The notes under the pieces are model-generated. The model did not search any database and was not told where the DNA came from. It was given only the letters and a program-made list of their open reading frames with translations. A program made the translations under genes and the position numbers. This document shows positions 6,921-15,054 of a stretch of DNA of 64,000 nt, in pieces (within the stretch, counting starts at the first letter, position 1; the number at the start of each line of letters is the position of its first letter). The stretch spans positions 11,549,001 to 11,613,000 of the forward strand of contig NZ_JAMZEB010000002.1 of NCBI RefSeq assembly GCF_024172165.1. Reading direction: 5' to 3'. Origin of the DNA: Nonomuraea thailandensis (lineage in GTDB: Bacteria > Actinomycetota > Actinomycetes > Streptosporangiales > Streptosporangiaceae).

Positions 6921-8984
6921 TCAGCCCAGCGACTTCTTCAGGAAGTCCACCTGAAGCAGCATCAGGTTCTCCGCCACGACCTCCTGCGGCGTCATGTGCG
7001 TCACCCCCGACAACGGCAGCACGCTGTGCTGCCGGCCGGCCGCGAGCAGCGCGGAGGAGAGCCGCAGGGTGTGGGCGGCCACGACGTTGTCGTCGGCCAG
7101 GCCGTGGATGAGCAGCAACGGCCGCTCCAGCTTGGCCGCGTCCGCGAACAGCGACGACTTCTCGTACACGTCCGGCTGCTGCTCGGGATCGCCCAGGTAC
7201 CGCTCGGTGTAGCAGGTGTCGTACAGCCGCCAGTCCGTCACCGGCGCCCCCGCCACCGCGGCGTGGAACACGTCGGGGCGTCGCAGCACCGCGAGCGCCG
7301 CCAGGAAGCCGCCGAAGGACCAGCCGCGGATGGCCACCCGCGTCAGGTCGAGGGCGTCGGGATACTGCTCGGCCACGCCGTGCAGCGCGTCGATCTGGTC
7401 ATCCAGGGCGGGGGTGGCCAGGTCGCCGAGCACGGCGCGCTCCCACTCGGTGCCCCGGCCGGGGGTGCCGCGGCCGTCGGCCACGATGACGGCGAAGCCC
7501 TGCTCGGCGAACCACTGGCTCTCCAGGAACGCGCCGCGCCGGTTGAGCACCCGCTGCGCGTGCGGCCCGCCGTACGGGTCCATCAGCACCGGCAGCCTGC
7601 CCGAGCCCTGCTCGTACCAGGTGGGCAGCACCACGGCGGTGGCCAGCTCGCGGCTGCCGGAGCGGCCGAGCGAGACGCGCAGGTCGAGGCCGGGACGCTC
7701 GGCGAACGACGGGATCGGGACGGCCATGCCGTCACGGCGGACGACCGTGGTCGAGACGCCCTCGTCGTCGAGGCTCTGCTCGCTCAGCACGCCGACCCCG
7801 CCCGCCATCCGCCCGGAGAACACCCCGGAACGGGTCGAGACGGGCAGCAGCGAGTGACCGTCCCACGTCCACAGGTGGATCTCGGTGGGGTCGCCGCTCG
7901 CGCTGAACAGCACGCTGTCGTGGTCGACGTCGAGCACGGCCCGCACCTGCAGCGTCGGCGGGGTGACCGCGCGCTCGCCCACGAACAGCCGGTGCCCGCC
8001 CTCGGAGTTGGCCACCCACACCAGGGAGCCGTCGTCGAGGTGCGCGGGCACGCCGCCGACGATGTCGATCCAGGCCGGGTCCGTGTCCTCGCGCACGAGG
8101 GTGGACGCGCCGGTCGCCGGGTCGACGGTGGACAGCCGCATCGTCCGCTGGTCGCGGGTCAGCGTCACGATCGACAGCGCGTGGGAGTCCCACGCCGCGG
8201 TGGCGAGGTACTCCTCCTCGTACGGCACCGCCACCCGCGACCCGTCGAGCCCCAGCACGAACAGCTCGGTGCGGGCGTTGGGCGTGCCCGCGGCCGGATA
8301 GCGCTGGGCCACCGGCGTGCGGTCGGGGTTGGCGGGGTCGGCGATGTGCCACACCCGCACGGGAGCCTCGTCGGCCCGCTCGACCAGGAGTGCGTCACCG
8401 GCGGGCGACCACCAGTAGCCGCGCATGCGGTCCATCTCCTCGGCGGCGATGAACTCGGCCAGCCCGTACGTCACCGTCTCCGACTCCGGCGAGGCCAGCG
8501 CGCGGTCGTCGCCCGTGTCGAGCGACTGCACCCGCAGGGCGCCGCCGGAGACGTAGGCGACGTGCCGCCCGTCAGGCGAGAGGCGGGGGTCGACGACCCG
8601 GCCCGGCGTGTGCAGCGTGCGGGCCTGCCCGCTCGCCAGCTCGACCACGTGCAGCCCGCCGGACAGCGCGAAGCACGCCCTGGTCAGCGCGATGTCGGTG
8701 GCGTAGGCGACCACGCCGCCGGCGGCCTCGCGGCTGCGCTCGCGCCTGGCGCGCTCCTCGGGCGGCAGGTCCTCCTCGTCGGCGTGCAGCGTGCGCGGAT
8801 CGACCACGAGCCGCTCGACGTGGGTCTCGGCGTCGAGCTCCCACAGGCAGGTCACCGGGTCGGTGCCCGACTTGGTCCGCAGGAACACCACCCGGCCGCC
8901 GTCCGGGGAGATCGTGAAGCCGCGGGGAACCCCCAGGGTGAACCGTCGGGTGCGGGCTGACAGGCGCGGGAAGCTCTCGCTCAT
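6921..8984 (-). CDS. S9 family prolyl oligopeptidase / dipeptidyl-peptidase IV-type
   Basis: Cytoplasmic serine peptidase of 687 aa that cleaves short peptides. The first two thirds form the DPP4-type beta-propeller (for example FTISPDGGRVVFLRT, DPRLSPDGRHVAYVS). The last third is the alpha/beta hydrolase, with the nucleophile in GWSFGG, Asp in HGLADDNV and His in GVTHMT. No signal peptide is seen. The ATG at 8984 starts the first propeller strand; upstream codons in the same frame run antisense through mshB and are not coding. It is divergent from mshB with only 33 bp between the start codons, so the two promoters must overlap. Confidence 0.9.
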   Translation of the reverse strand: MSESFPRLSARTRRFTLGVPRGFTISPDGGRVVFLRTKSGTDPVTCLWELDAETHVERLVVDPRTLHADEEDLPPEERARRERSREAAGGVVAYATDIALTRACFALSGGLHVVELASGQARTLHTPGRVVDPRLSPDGRHVAYVSGGALRVQSLDTGDDRALASPESETVTYGLAEFIAAEEMDRMRGYWWSPAGDALLVERADEAPVRVWHIADPANPDRTPVAQRYPAAGTPNARTELFVLGLDGSRVAVPYEEEYLATAAWDSHALSIVTLTRDQRTMRLSTVDPATGASTLVREDTDPAWIDIVGGVPAHLDDGSLVWVANSEGGHRLFVGERAVTPPTLQVRAVLDVDHDSVLFSASGDPTEIHLWTWDGHSLLPVSTRSGVFSGRMAGGVGVLSEQSLDDEGVSTTVVRRDGMAVPIPSFAERPGLDLRVSLGRSGSRELATAVVLPTWYEQGSGRLPVLMDPYGGPHAQRVLNRRGAFLESQWFAEQGFAVIVADGRGTPGRGTEWERAVLGDLATPALDDQIDALHGVAEQYPDALDLTRVAIRGWSFGGFLAALAVLRRPDVFHAAVAGAPVTDWRLYDTCYTERYLGDPEQQPDVYEKSSLFADAAKLERPLLLIHGLADDNVVAAHTLRLSSALLAAGRQHSVLPLSGVTHMTPQEVVAENLMLLQVDFLKKSLG

Positions 8985-9004
8985 GGCCTCAATCCTGCCA
9001 TTGC

Positions 9005-9010
9005 TACGCT
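9005..9010 (+). promoter_or_regulatory. -10 box of mshB (leaderless)
   Basis: TACGCT seven bases before the ATG at 9018, with no ribosome site. Confidence 0.55.
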
Positions 9011-9017
9011 CGTGGGC

Positions 9018-9923
9018 ATGACTGATCGACGGCTCCTGCTCGTGCACGCCCACCCGGACGACGAGTCGATCGGCACGGGCGCGACCATGGCCAAGTACGT
9101 CGCGGAAGGCGCCCACGTCACGCTGGTGACCTGCACGCTCGGCGAGGAGGGGGAGATCATCCCCGGCGACCTCGCGCACCTGGCCGCCGATCGCGGCGAC
9201 GCGCTGGGCCCGTACCGGATCGGCGAGCTGGCGGCGGCCTGCCAGGCGCTCGGCGTCGAGGACCACCGCTTCCTCGGCGAGCCTGGCCGCTGGCGCGACT
9301 CGGGCATGATGGGCGTGGCCTCCAACGACCACCCGCGCGCGTTCTGGGGCGCCGACCTCGACGAGGCGGCGGGGGAGCTGGTCAAGGTCATCCGCGAGGT
9401 GCGCCCGCAGGTGCTGGTGACCTACGACGCCAACGGCTTCTACGGCCACCCCGACCACATCCAGGCGCATCGGGTCTCGCGCAGGGCGTTCGAGCTGGCG
9501 GCGAAGCCGGGCTTCGGCGAGGGTGAGCCCTGGCAGATCGCGAAGTTCTACCACACGGCCGTCGCCAGGTCGGTCATGCGGCGCGCGGCCGAGGCGCTGC
9601 GCGAGGCGGACGTCGAGTTCCTGACGGAGAACGTCGACGACATGCCGTTCGGCAGCCCCGACGAGGACATCACCACCGAGATCGACGCCCGCCCCTGGAT
9701 CGGCAACAAGCTGGAGGCGCTGCGCGCGCACGCCACCCAGATCAGCGTCCACGCCCCCTGGTACGCGCTGTCGAACAACATCGGCCAGGAGGTGCTGGCC
9801 GTCGAGCACTACACGCTGGCCATCGGCGTCCCCGGCCCCTCGGTGCCGGGGCCGCCGGTCGACGCGGGAGGGCTCGGTGAGCCGCACACCCGCGAGAACG
9901 ATCTCTTCGCGGGCATCCACTAA
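9018..9923 (+). CDS. mshB: N-acetyl-GlcN-Ins deacetylase, mycothiol synthesis
   Basis: MshB removes the acetyl group from N-acetylglucosaminyl-inositol, the second step in making mycothiol, the main thiol of actinobacteria. The 301-aa protein has the PIG-L zinc deacetylase motif HAHPDDE (residues 10-16) and the second metal motif YGHPDHIQAH near residue 150. The length is right for MshB; the related conjugate amidase Mca is a possible alternative. The ATG at 9018 is favoured over GTG at 9012 because of the -10 box at 9005. Its stop codon is the first half of the -10 box of the next gene. Confidence 0.88.
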   Translation: MTDRRLLLVHAHPDDESIGTGATMAKYVAEGAHVTLVTCTLGEEGEIIPGDLAHLAADRGDALGPYRIGELAAACQALGVEDHRFLGEPGRWRDSGMMGVASNDHPRAFWGADLDEAAGELVKVIREVRPQVLVTYDANGFYGHPDHIQAHRVSRRAFELAAKPGFGEGEPWQIAKFYHTAVARSVMRRAAEALREADVEFLTENVDDMPFGSPDEDITTEIDARPWIGNKLEALRAHATQISVHAPWYALSNNIGQEVLAVEHYTLAIGVPGPSVPGPPVDAGGLGEPHTRENDLFAGIH

Positions 9924-9926
9924 CCT
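9921..9926 (+). promoter_or_regulatory. -10 box of DUF6113 gene, overlapping the mshB stop
   Basis: TAACCT starts with the TAA stop of mshB and lies eight bases before the ATG at 9935. Confidence 0.45.
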
Positions 9927-9934
9927 CATTCGAC

Positions 9935-10360
9935 ATGGAACATCGCAGCCAGGCCGAGTCGGCTCTGGGCGGGGCGGCGTACGGCATGCTGTTCGTGCTC
10001 GGGGTCGTCATGGCCGTCGTGGGCGGCTTCACGCATCCCGCGTGGCAGGTGGGTGCGATCCCGGCGTCGGCGATCGTCTGGGTGGCGGCGCTGTTCGGGG
10101 TGTGCCTGGGTGCGGGCAAGCTGATGCGCGCGAGGCTCGGCGCCCTGGTGACGGCGCTGGGCTGGCTGCTGGTGACCATGCCGTTCACCCTGGAGCTGGG
10201 GATGGGGGACCTGGTGATCGCCTCAGGTCCGGCCGGGTACGTCTACCTGTACGGGGGGTTGGTGGGCCTCGTCGTGGCCTATCTGCTTTCGCCCACGTCA
10301 GGAGGGGGATCATGGCTCTTGCGGGGGTACCCCTCCGAAAAAACAGACGTAGAGGCATAA
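9935..10360 (+). CDS. DUF6113-type integral membrane protein
   Basis: Small membrane protein of 141 aa with four hydrophobic segments (about residues 15-32, 43-60, 68-88 and 97-117) and a short basic/acidic tail. It resembles the DUF6113 proteins that follow mshB in other actinomycetes. The function is unknown, and the conserved position only hints at a link with mycothiol or the envelope. Eleven bases separate it from mshB, but it has its own putative leaderless promoter. Confidence 0.65.
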   Translation: MEHRSQAESALGGAAYGMLFVLGVVMAVVGGFTHPAWQVGAIPASAIVWVAALFGVCLGAGKLMRARLGALVTALGWLLVTMPFTLELGMGDLVIASGPAGYVYLYGGLVGLVVAYLLSPTSGGGSWLLRGYPSEKTDVEA

Positions 10361-10363
10361 AGT
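10358..10363 (+). promoter_or_regulatory. -10 box of flavin reductase gene, overlapping upstream stop
   Basis: TAAAGT begins with the TAA stop of the DUF6113 gene and lies six bases before the GTG at 10370. Confidence 0.5.
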
Positions 10364-10369
10364 AGCTAG

Positions 10370-10864
10370 GTGCATTTCATCGAGCGGCACGTGGATCCAG
10401 GCGCGTATCGCAAGGTCGTGGGCCGCTTCGCCACCGGAGTCGCGATCGTGACGACCCGGCTGGGCGACGTCGATCACGCGATGACGATCAACTCCTTCAC
10501 CTCCGTCTCCCTCGATCCCCTGCTCGTGCTGTTCTGCGCCGAGAAGGTGGCGCGTTTCCACGACGCCGTGATGGAGGCCGGGGTGTGGGGCGTGTCGGTC
10601 CTGCCGGCCTCCATGGAGGACGCCTCGCGCTTCTTCGCCCATCGGGGCAGGCCGCTGAACGGGCAGCTCGCCAGGTGGCCGCACCATCAGGGGGAGTCGG
10701 GGGTGGCGCTGTTCGACGAGGCCATCGCCACGGTGGAGTGCGCGACCACGGCGGTGCACGACGGCGGCGACCACTCGATCGTGGTGGGCGCGGTGACGGC
10801 GCTGGGCACGCCTGCGGACGGGGCGCCGCTCCTCTACCACGAGGGCCGCTACAAGTCCCTGTGA
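10370..10864 (+). CDS. Flavin reductase-like, FMN-binding protein
   Basis: A 164-aa flavoprotein of the flavin reductase (HpaC/ActVB-like) family, which uses NAD(P)H to reduce FMN or FAD for partner monooxygenases. Diagnostic parts are FATGVAIVTTR near the N-terminus, MTINSFTSVSLDPLLVLFC (flavin-binding loop, about residues 37-57), and HSIVVGAV near the C-terminus. No monooxygenase gene is adjacent, so the partner is unknown. A GTG start is supported by the TAAAGT box six bases upstream. Confidence 0.85.
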   Translation: MHFIERHVDPGAYRKVVGRFATGVAIVTTRLGDVDHAMTINSFTSVSLDPLLVLFCAEKVARFHDAVMEAGVWGVSVLPASMEDASRFFAHRGRPLNGQLARWPHHQGESGVALFDEAIATVECATTAVHDGGDHSIVVGAVTALGTPADGAPLLYHEGRYKSL

Positions 10865-10935
10865 ACGAGCCGCGAGGGTCGCTGCGAACTCCTCGGGACG
10901 TGCCGCGTGGGCCGCCGCGAGTTCCTGGGAACGAG

Positions 10936-10962
10936 TCGGGCCAGGCACGTGGCCTGGCCCGA
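10936..10962. terminator. Bidirectional terminator
   Basis: Perfect 11-bp stem, TCGGGCCAGGC with GCCTGGCCCGA, loop ACGTG. It lies between two convergent genes, 16 bp from the stop at 10979. Confidence 0.75.
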
Positions 10963-10978
10963 TCAAGGTGTCACGGCC

Positions 10979-11938
10979 CTACTGGGCGGCGGGAGCGCTG
11001 ACCGACTCCGACGGCGAGGTCGTCGCGGTGTCGGTGGGAACGCTGGTGTCGGTCGGAACGCTCGTGTCGGTCGGCGCCGGGCTGTCAGCCGGGGGCTCGG
11101 TCGGGGTGTCGGCCGGGGACTCGGTCGGCGGCGGACAGGTCGGGATCTCGGTGGGGGTCTCGGTGGGGGTCTCGGTGGGAGTGTCCGTCGGGGTCGTGGT
11201 GGGGGTCTCGGTGGGGGTTTCCGTGGGGGTGACCGTGGGGGACACGGTGTCCGTCGGAGGGGTGACCGTCGGGGTTTCGGAGACGGTCGGCGTCGGCGTC
11301 GGGGTTTCCGGGACGGTGACCGTCGGGGAGACCGTGGCCGTGGGCTCCTCCGCGGGCGGAAGGGTGTCCGTCGGCTCGACGTACGGCTGACAGGTGAACG
11401 TCTCGGTGACCGTCGGCCCGGGCTCGGTGACGGTGACCGTGGGACCTGGTTCGGTCACCGTGACCGTCTCCCGGATGGTGACGGTCGGCAGGGGCGCCAT
11501 GCTGACGCCGGCCTGCCCTCGCTTCTTGTACGTGCCCCGGCCCAGCCGGGTGGTGGCGCTTCCTTCGCCCCCGACGACCGTGAGGTCCAGGCTCGCGGTC
11601 TTACACGCTCTCCTCTTGCACACTCGCTGTTCGACGTTGAAGAACGCCGCCCCTTCGTAGGTGACCGAGACGTTCAGATAGGAGACGCCTCGCCTCTTGA
11701 CCACCCGCGTCTCGGCGGTGTACTCCCCCTCAGTAGGGGGGCTCGTGGTCTCGGTCGGGGTCGGCGACGTCGTGGGGGGCGGCGACGTTGAGGGGTCGCC
11801 GGCTAACGCCACCTGCGCGTTGAGAGGAGTGTCAGTGAATCGTAGGGAATCGGTCGCTGACGTCTGGGTGATCGCAACTCCGCCGGCTCCTGCCAGTGCG
11901 ACGGTGCCGAGCAGCGCGCCCAGGATGGAGAATCTCAT
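10979..11938 (-). CDS. Secreted Thr/Pro-rich mucin-like protein
   Basis: Exported protein of 319 aa with no known family. A signal peptide (about residues 1-29, MRFSILGALLG) is followed by a Thr/Pro/Ser linker and a small folded part of about 80 residues containing VCKRRACK. The last 180 residues are low complexity: VTVTEPGPT twice, then TPTETPT-type units, then PTDTSVPTDTSVPTDT. No membrane anchor or sorting motif ends the protein. The composition suggests an O-glycosylated, extended secreted protein. ATG 11938 is chosen over 11992 because an AGGA ribosome site precedes it and the signal peptide starts there. The repeats in DNA make it prone to length change. Confidence 0.7.
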   Translation of the reverse strand: MRFSILGALLGTVALAGAGGVAITQTSATDSLRFTDTPLNAQVALAGDPSTSPPPTTSPTPTETTSPPTEGEYTAETRVVKRRGVSYLNVSVTYEGAAFFNVEQRVCKRRACKTASLDLTVVGGEGSATTRLGRGTYKKRGQAGVSMAPLPTVTIRETVTVTEPGPTVTVTEPGPTVTETFTCQPYVEPTDTLPPAEEPTATVSPTVTVPETPTPTPTVSETPTVTPPTDTVSPTVTPTETPTETPTTTPTDTPTETPTETPTEIPTCPPPTESPADTPTEPPADSPAPTDTSVPTDTSVPTDTATTSPSESVSAPAAQ

Positions 11939-12013
11939 AATCCTGCTCTTGTGGGAGATTTCAGGACGGGGATCATTATTCCGACTTGTCAAGATTGGTC
12001 AAGACTCAGACGC

Positions 12014-12433
12014 ATGAACAGGCGCTTCCGGTTCCGGCGTGCGGTGAACTACGCGAACCTCTCGACACCGCTCGGCCTCATGATCGCGATCGTGGGCGGC
12101 GCGTCCAGGCTGCCCGGCCCCGACGGGCTCATCCTGGCCTTCGGCTACCGCTACCGCTTCCCCGTCGCGGGGGCGTTCACGGTCGGGAACGTGGTCCTGA
12201 CCAGGAGAGACGCGCTGGACGAGCGGCTCGTCCTGCACGAAGGGCGGCACGCCACGCAGTGGGCCTGGTGCCTCGGGCTGCCGATGCTGCCGCTCTATCT
12301 GCTGGCCATGCTCGGCTCGGTGATCGTCTGCGGGCATCAGGCTTCGTACAACGTCTTCGAACGCCTGGCCGGTCTGGACGACGGCGGATACCCGCACAGG
12401 CACCTGTGGTGGCGGCGCACCAGGGGCTCCTGA
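12014..12433 (+). CDS. Small membrane protein with HExxH-like motif
   Basis: 139 aa, family not recognised. It shows a basic N-terminus, a hydrophobic stretch around residues 18-32, the motif LHEGRHATQW (about residues 73-82) and a strong membrane segment right after it (LPMLPLYLLAMLGSVIV). HExRH followed by Q is reminiscent of zincin-like HExxH proteins such as the DUF4157 group, but there is no clear third ligand. A conserved-looking EAR-type tail (YNVFERLAGLDDGGYPHR) follows. It could be a membrane-associated metalloprotease relative or only a look-alike. It is transcribed away from the Thr/Pro-rich gene and ends at a shared terminator. Confidence 0.55.
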   Translation: MNRRFRFRRAVNYANLSTPLGLMIAIVGGASRLPGPDGLILAFGYRYRFPVAGAFTVGNVVLTRRDALDERLVLHEGRHATQWAWCLGLPMLPLYLLAMLGSVIVCGHQASYNVFERLAGLDDGGYPHRHLWWRRTRGS

Positions 12434-12451
12434 TTGACACGCTCTGTAAGA

Positions 12452-12480
12452 GGCGCCACCCCTGAGCGGGGGGCGGCGCC
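12452..12480. terminator. Bidirectional terminator
   Basis: GGCGCC-A-CCCC and GGGG-GGC-GGCGCC pair around TGAGC, with a small internal loop. It lies in the 52-bp gap between two convergent genes. Confidence 0.6.
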
Positions 12481-12485
12481 CGGCG

Positions 12486-14990
12486 TCAGGGCGTCAGTTT
12501 CAGCGTGTGAACCGCGGCCTTCCTGACCGATTCCGGCCTGGACCACATCGGCAGCAGGTCGCCCCGCGCCCACGCCTCGGCCTGGTCCCAGTAGTTGTCG
12601 TGGAAGGCGTGCCCGGAGGCTCCGGTCAGGTTGATCCACCGGGACTTGTCCAGGTCCGACAGGTCGACGACCATCCGCATCGACGGCACGGCCGTGATCC
12701 CGTAGCCGCTCTGAACGTTCCAGCCCGTGGCGTTCACCGCGTCCTTGCCCCCGGCCACCCGCAGCGGCCCCCGGTTGAACAGGGCCTCCACCGGCGCGAT
12801 GCCCGAGGTCCCGAGCGAGTCGTGGACCAGTTCGAGCTGGTGCAGGTCGCCCCAGCGCCACGCCTTGACGTCCGTGCCGAGCCGGTCGGCGAGCTCCTGG
12901 TGCGCCGAGGCCAGGGCCTGGCGGAGGATGTCGTCGCGGGTCTCGGTGAGGTTCCTGGTGGTGGTGTCGTCCCAGAACGGGTCCTGAGGGGCCTCCAGGA
13001 GCCGCCTGACGACCTCGTACCAGCGGTCCCCGCCCGTGGGGCGGGCCGGCTCCGGCAGGTCGTCGTCGAACGTCAGCGTGAGCACGTGGCGCCAGACGGC
13101 GTTGAAGTACGCGGCGGCGGCCGAGCCCGTGCCCTGCTCGCCGTCCCACTCCTTGAGCAGGTCCCGCGCCTGGACCGACGGGCCCGCCAGGTCCACCCGC
13201 ATGAGGGCGGGGACGAGCGTCCCGGCGAAGCCGTTGTGGGTGTCCTGCTGGATCTCGGACATGACGGCCGCGTCGATCGGGCCCTTCTTGATGGCCTCCT
13301 TGATCAGGGTGCGGATGCGTTCCGAGCGGTAGCCGTACGACCAGTCCTTGGTGAGCAGCGGCTTGTACCGCTCGGGGTCGATGACGGCGTTGTTGGCGGT
13401 GACGATGAAGCCGTCGGCCGGATCCTCGACCGAGGGGAGCTGGTCGTAGGGGACGGGGGCGGGGTTCCAGTCGTACTCGCCGGTCCAGCCGGGGACGGGC
13501 CAGGCGCCGTCGCCGCCGGCGCGCACGGGGATGCGGCCGGGGGCCTGATAGCCGATCTTGCCGGAGGTGTCGGCGTAGACGAGGTTCTGCGACGGGACGT
13601 CGAACAGGGACGCGGCCGCCTTGAACTCCTGCCAGTCGCCCGCCTTGTTCAGCGCGAAGACGGCGTCGGCCGTCCTGCCCGGCGTCAGCGCCGTCCACTG
13701 CAGGGCCACCGCGTTGGCCTCCCCGCTGGGCTCGGCGGTGGGGATGACCTCGTTGATCAGCGGGCCGTGCCGGGTGCTCCTGACGGTGATCGTGACGGTC
13801 TTGCCCCCCGCCACCTTGATCTTCTCCTGCCGGGTCTCCAGCGGCAGCCGGGAGCCCTTGTACAGGTACGTGTCGCCGTCCACCTGCTCCAGGAAGAGGT
13901 CGGCCACGTCGGGGCCGAGGTTCGTGAAGCCCCACGCGATCTTGTCCGTGTGCCCGATGATCACGCCGGGCACGCCCGAGAACGTGAACCCGGTCACGTC
14001 GTACGGGCACGCCTCCGTGATCTTCCGGCAGTGCAGCCCCGCCTGGTACCAGACGGACGGGAGCTGGGCCGACAGGTGCGGGTCGTTGGCCAGGAGCGGC
14101 CTGCCGCTGGTGGTGTACTCGCCGGAGATCACCCACGAGTTCGACCCGACGCCGGAGCGGTCGGCGGTGCTCATCGTGCTCGGCACGTCCGCCAGCGTGC
14201 CGGCGGCGTCGGCCAGTGCCCGGTTGCCGCGCAGCCGCGGCTCGGCCCGCTGGTCGAAGCGGCCCTGGAGGAGGGTGCCCTCGTTGACGATCGGCAGGTG
14301 CCGGTCGTAGGGGTAGCCGGGGTAGAGCTGCTCGACCCGCTCCCTGGGCAGCCTGGTCAGCGCCAGGGCGCGGTCGATCTCGTCCTCGACGTTGGAGCGC
14401 AGGTCCCACGCCATGGCCTTCAGCCAGGCCACGGAGTCGACCGGCGTCCACTTCTCGGGCGTGCCGCCGCCGCCCTGGAGCTTCAGGATGGAGTACTCGA
14501 GGCTGCGGTCGGAGGCGTTCGGGTTGGCACTGAGCCAGGAGTTGACCCCCTTGGCGTACGCGTCGAGGTAGTCCCGCGTCTCCTGGGCGAGCTCCGGCAC
14601 CTCCTGCTCGGCGACCCTGCGCCAGCCCATGGTGCGCAGGGCCTTGTCGTTGCCGAGGGTGGAGGCGCCGAAGAGCTCCGAGAGCCGTCCGGCGGTCAGG
14701 TGGCGGCGGAAGTCCATCTCGAAGAAGCGGTCCTGGGCGTGGACGAAGCCCTGGGCCATGAACAGGTCCGCGGCACTGTCGGCATAGATGTGGGGGATCC
14801 CCGATTTATCCCGATAAATCTCGACGTTCCCGGTCAGGCCCGGAAGCCGGAGCGACCCGTCCACCTGCGGGAACGACTTGCGCACCGTGTAGACGACGAC
14901 CCCTGCCAGCACCAGAACCAGTGCGAGAAGAACGGTCAATACCCGAGCGGACCACCGCAATGGCCGCGGCATCCACGCAAAGGGTCTCAC
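12486..14990 (-). CDS. Penicillin acylase family N-terminal nucleophile hydrolase
   Basis: Peptidase family S45 (penicillin/AHL acylase) enzyme, 834 aa, which hydrolyses amide bonds of acylated small molecules. One N-terminal membrane segment (about residues 14-37) suggests a membrane-tethered or exported enzyme. The alpha part is followed by the self-cleavage site GVG|SNSWVISG, where the Ser near residue 283 becomes the catalytic N-terminus of the beta chain. DPHLSAQLPSVWYQ and the later EIQQDTHNGFA match the family. The start at GTG 14990 is set by AAGGAGGT five bases upstream; an in-frame ATG at 15005 lies before that ribosome site and lacks its own. Quorum quenching or antibiotic hydrolysis is possible but unproven. 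Confidence 0.9.
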   Translation of the reverse strand: MRPFAWMPRPLRWSARVLTVLLALVLVLAGVVVYTVRKSFPQVDGSLRLPGLTGNVEIYRDKSGIPHIYADSAADLFMAQGFVHAQDRFFEMDFRRHLTAGRLSELFGASTLGNDKALRTMGWRRVAEQEVPELAQETRDYLDAYAKGVNSWLSANPNASDRSLEYSILKLQGGGGTPEKWTPVDSVAWLKAMAWDLRSNVEDEIDRALALTRLPRERVEQLYPGYPYDRHLPIVNEGTLLQGRFDQRAEPRLRGNRALADAAGTLADVPSTMSTADRSGVGSNSWVISGEYTTSGRPLLANDPHLSAQLPSVWYQAGLHCRKITEACPYDVTGFTFSGVPGVIIGHTDKIAWGFTNLGPDVADLFLEQVDGDTYLYKGSRLPLETRQEKIKVAGGKTVTITVRSTRHGPLINEVIPTAEPSGEANAVALQWTALTPGRTADAVFALNKAGDWQEFKAAASLFDVPSQNLVYADTSGKIGYQAPGRIPVRAGGDGAWPVPGWTGEYDWNPAPVPYDQLPSVEDPADGFIVTANNAVIDPERYKPLLTKDWSYGYRSERIRTLIKEAIKKGPIDAAVMSEIQQDTHNGFAGTLVPALMRVDLAGPSVQARDLLKEWDGEQGTGSAAAAYFNAVWRHVLTLTFDDDLPEPARPTGGDRWYEVVRRLLEAPQDPFWDDTTTRNLTETRDDILRQALASAHQELADRLGTDVKAWRWGDLHQLELVHDSLGTSGIAPVEALFNRGPLRVAGGKDAVNATGWNVQSGYGITAVPSMRMVVDLSDLDKSRWINLTGASGHAFHDNYWDQAEAWARGDLLPMWSRPESVRKAAVHTLKLTP

Positions 14991-14992
14991 CG

Positions 14993-15002
14993 CCACCTCC
15001 TT
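14993..15002 (-). promoter_or_regulatory. Ribosome site that fixes the acylase start
   Basis: AAGGAGGTGG lies directly before GTG 14990 (five bases from GGAGG). It would fall inside codons 2-4 if the ATG at 15005 were used. Confidence 0.65.
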
Positions 15003-15054
15003 CATGCCGAACTGGCATCAAGTCTGGCAGTTCGTGATCACTCCTCCGGACGCT

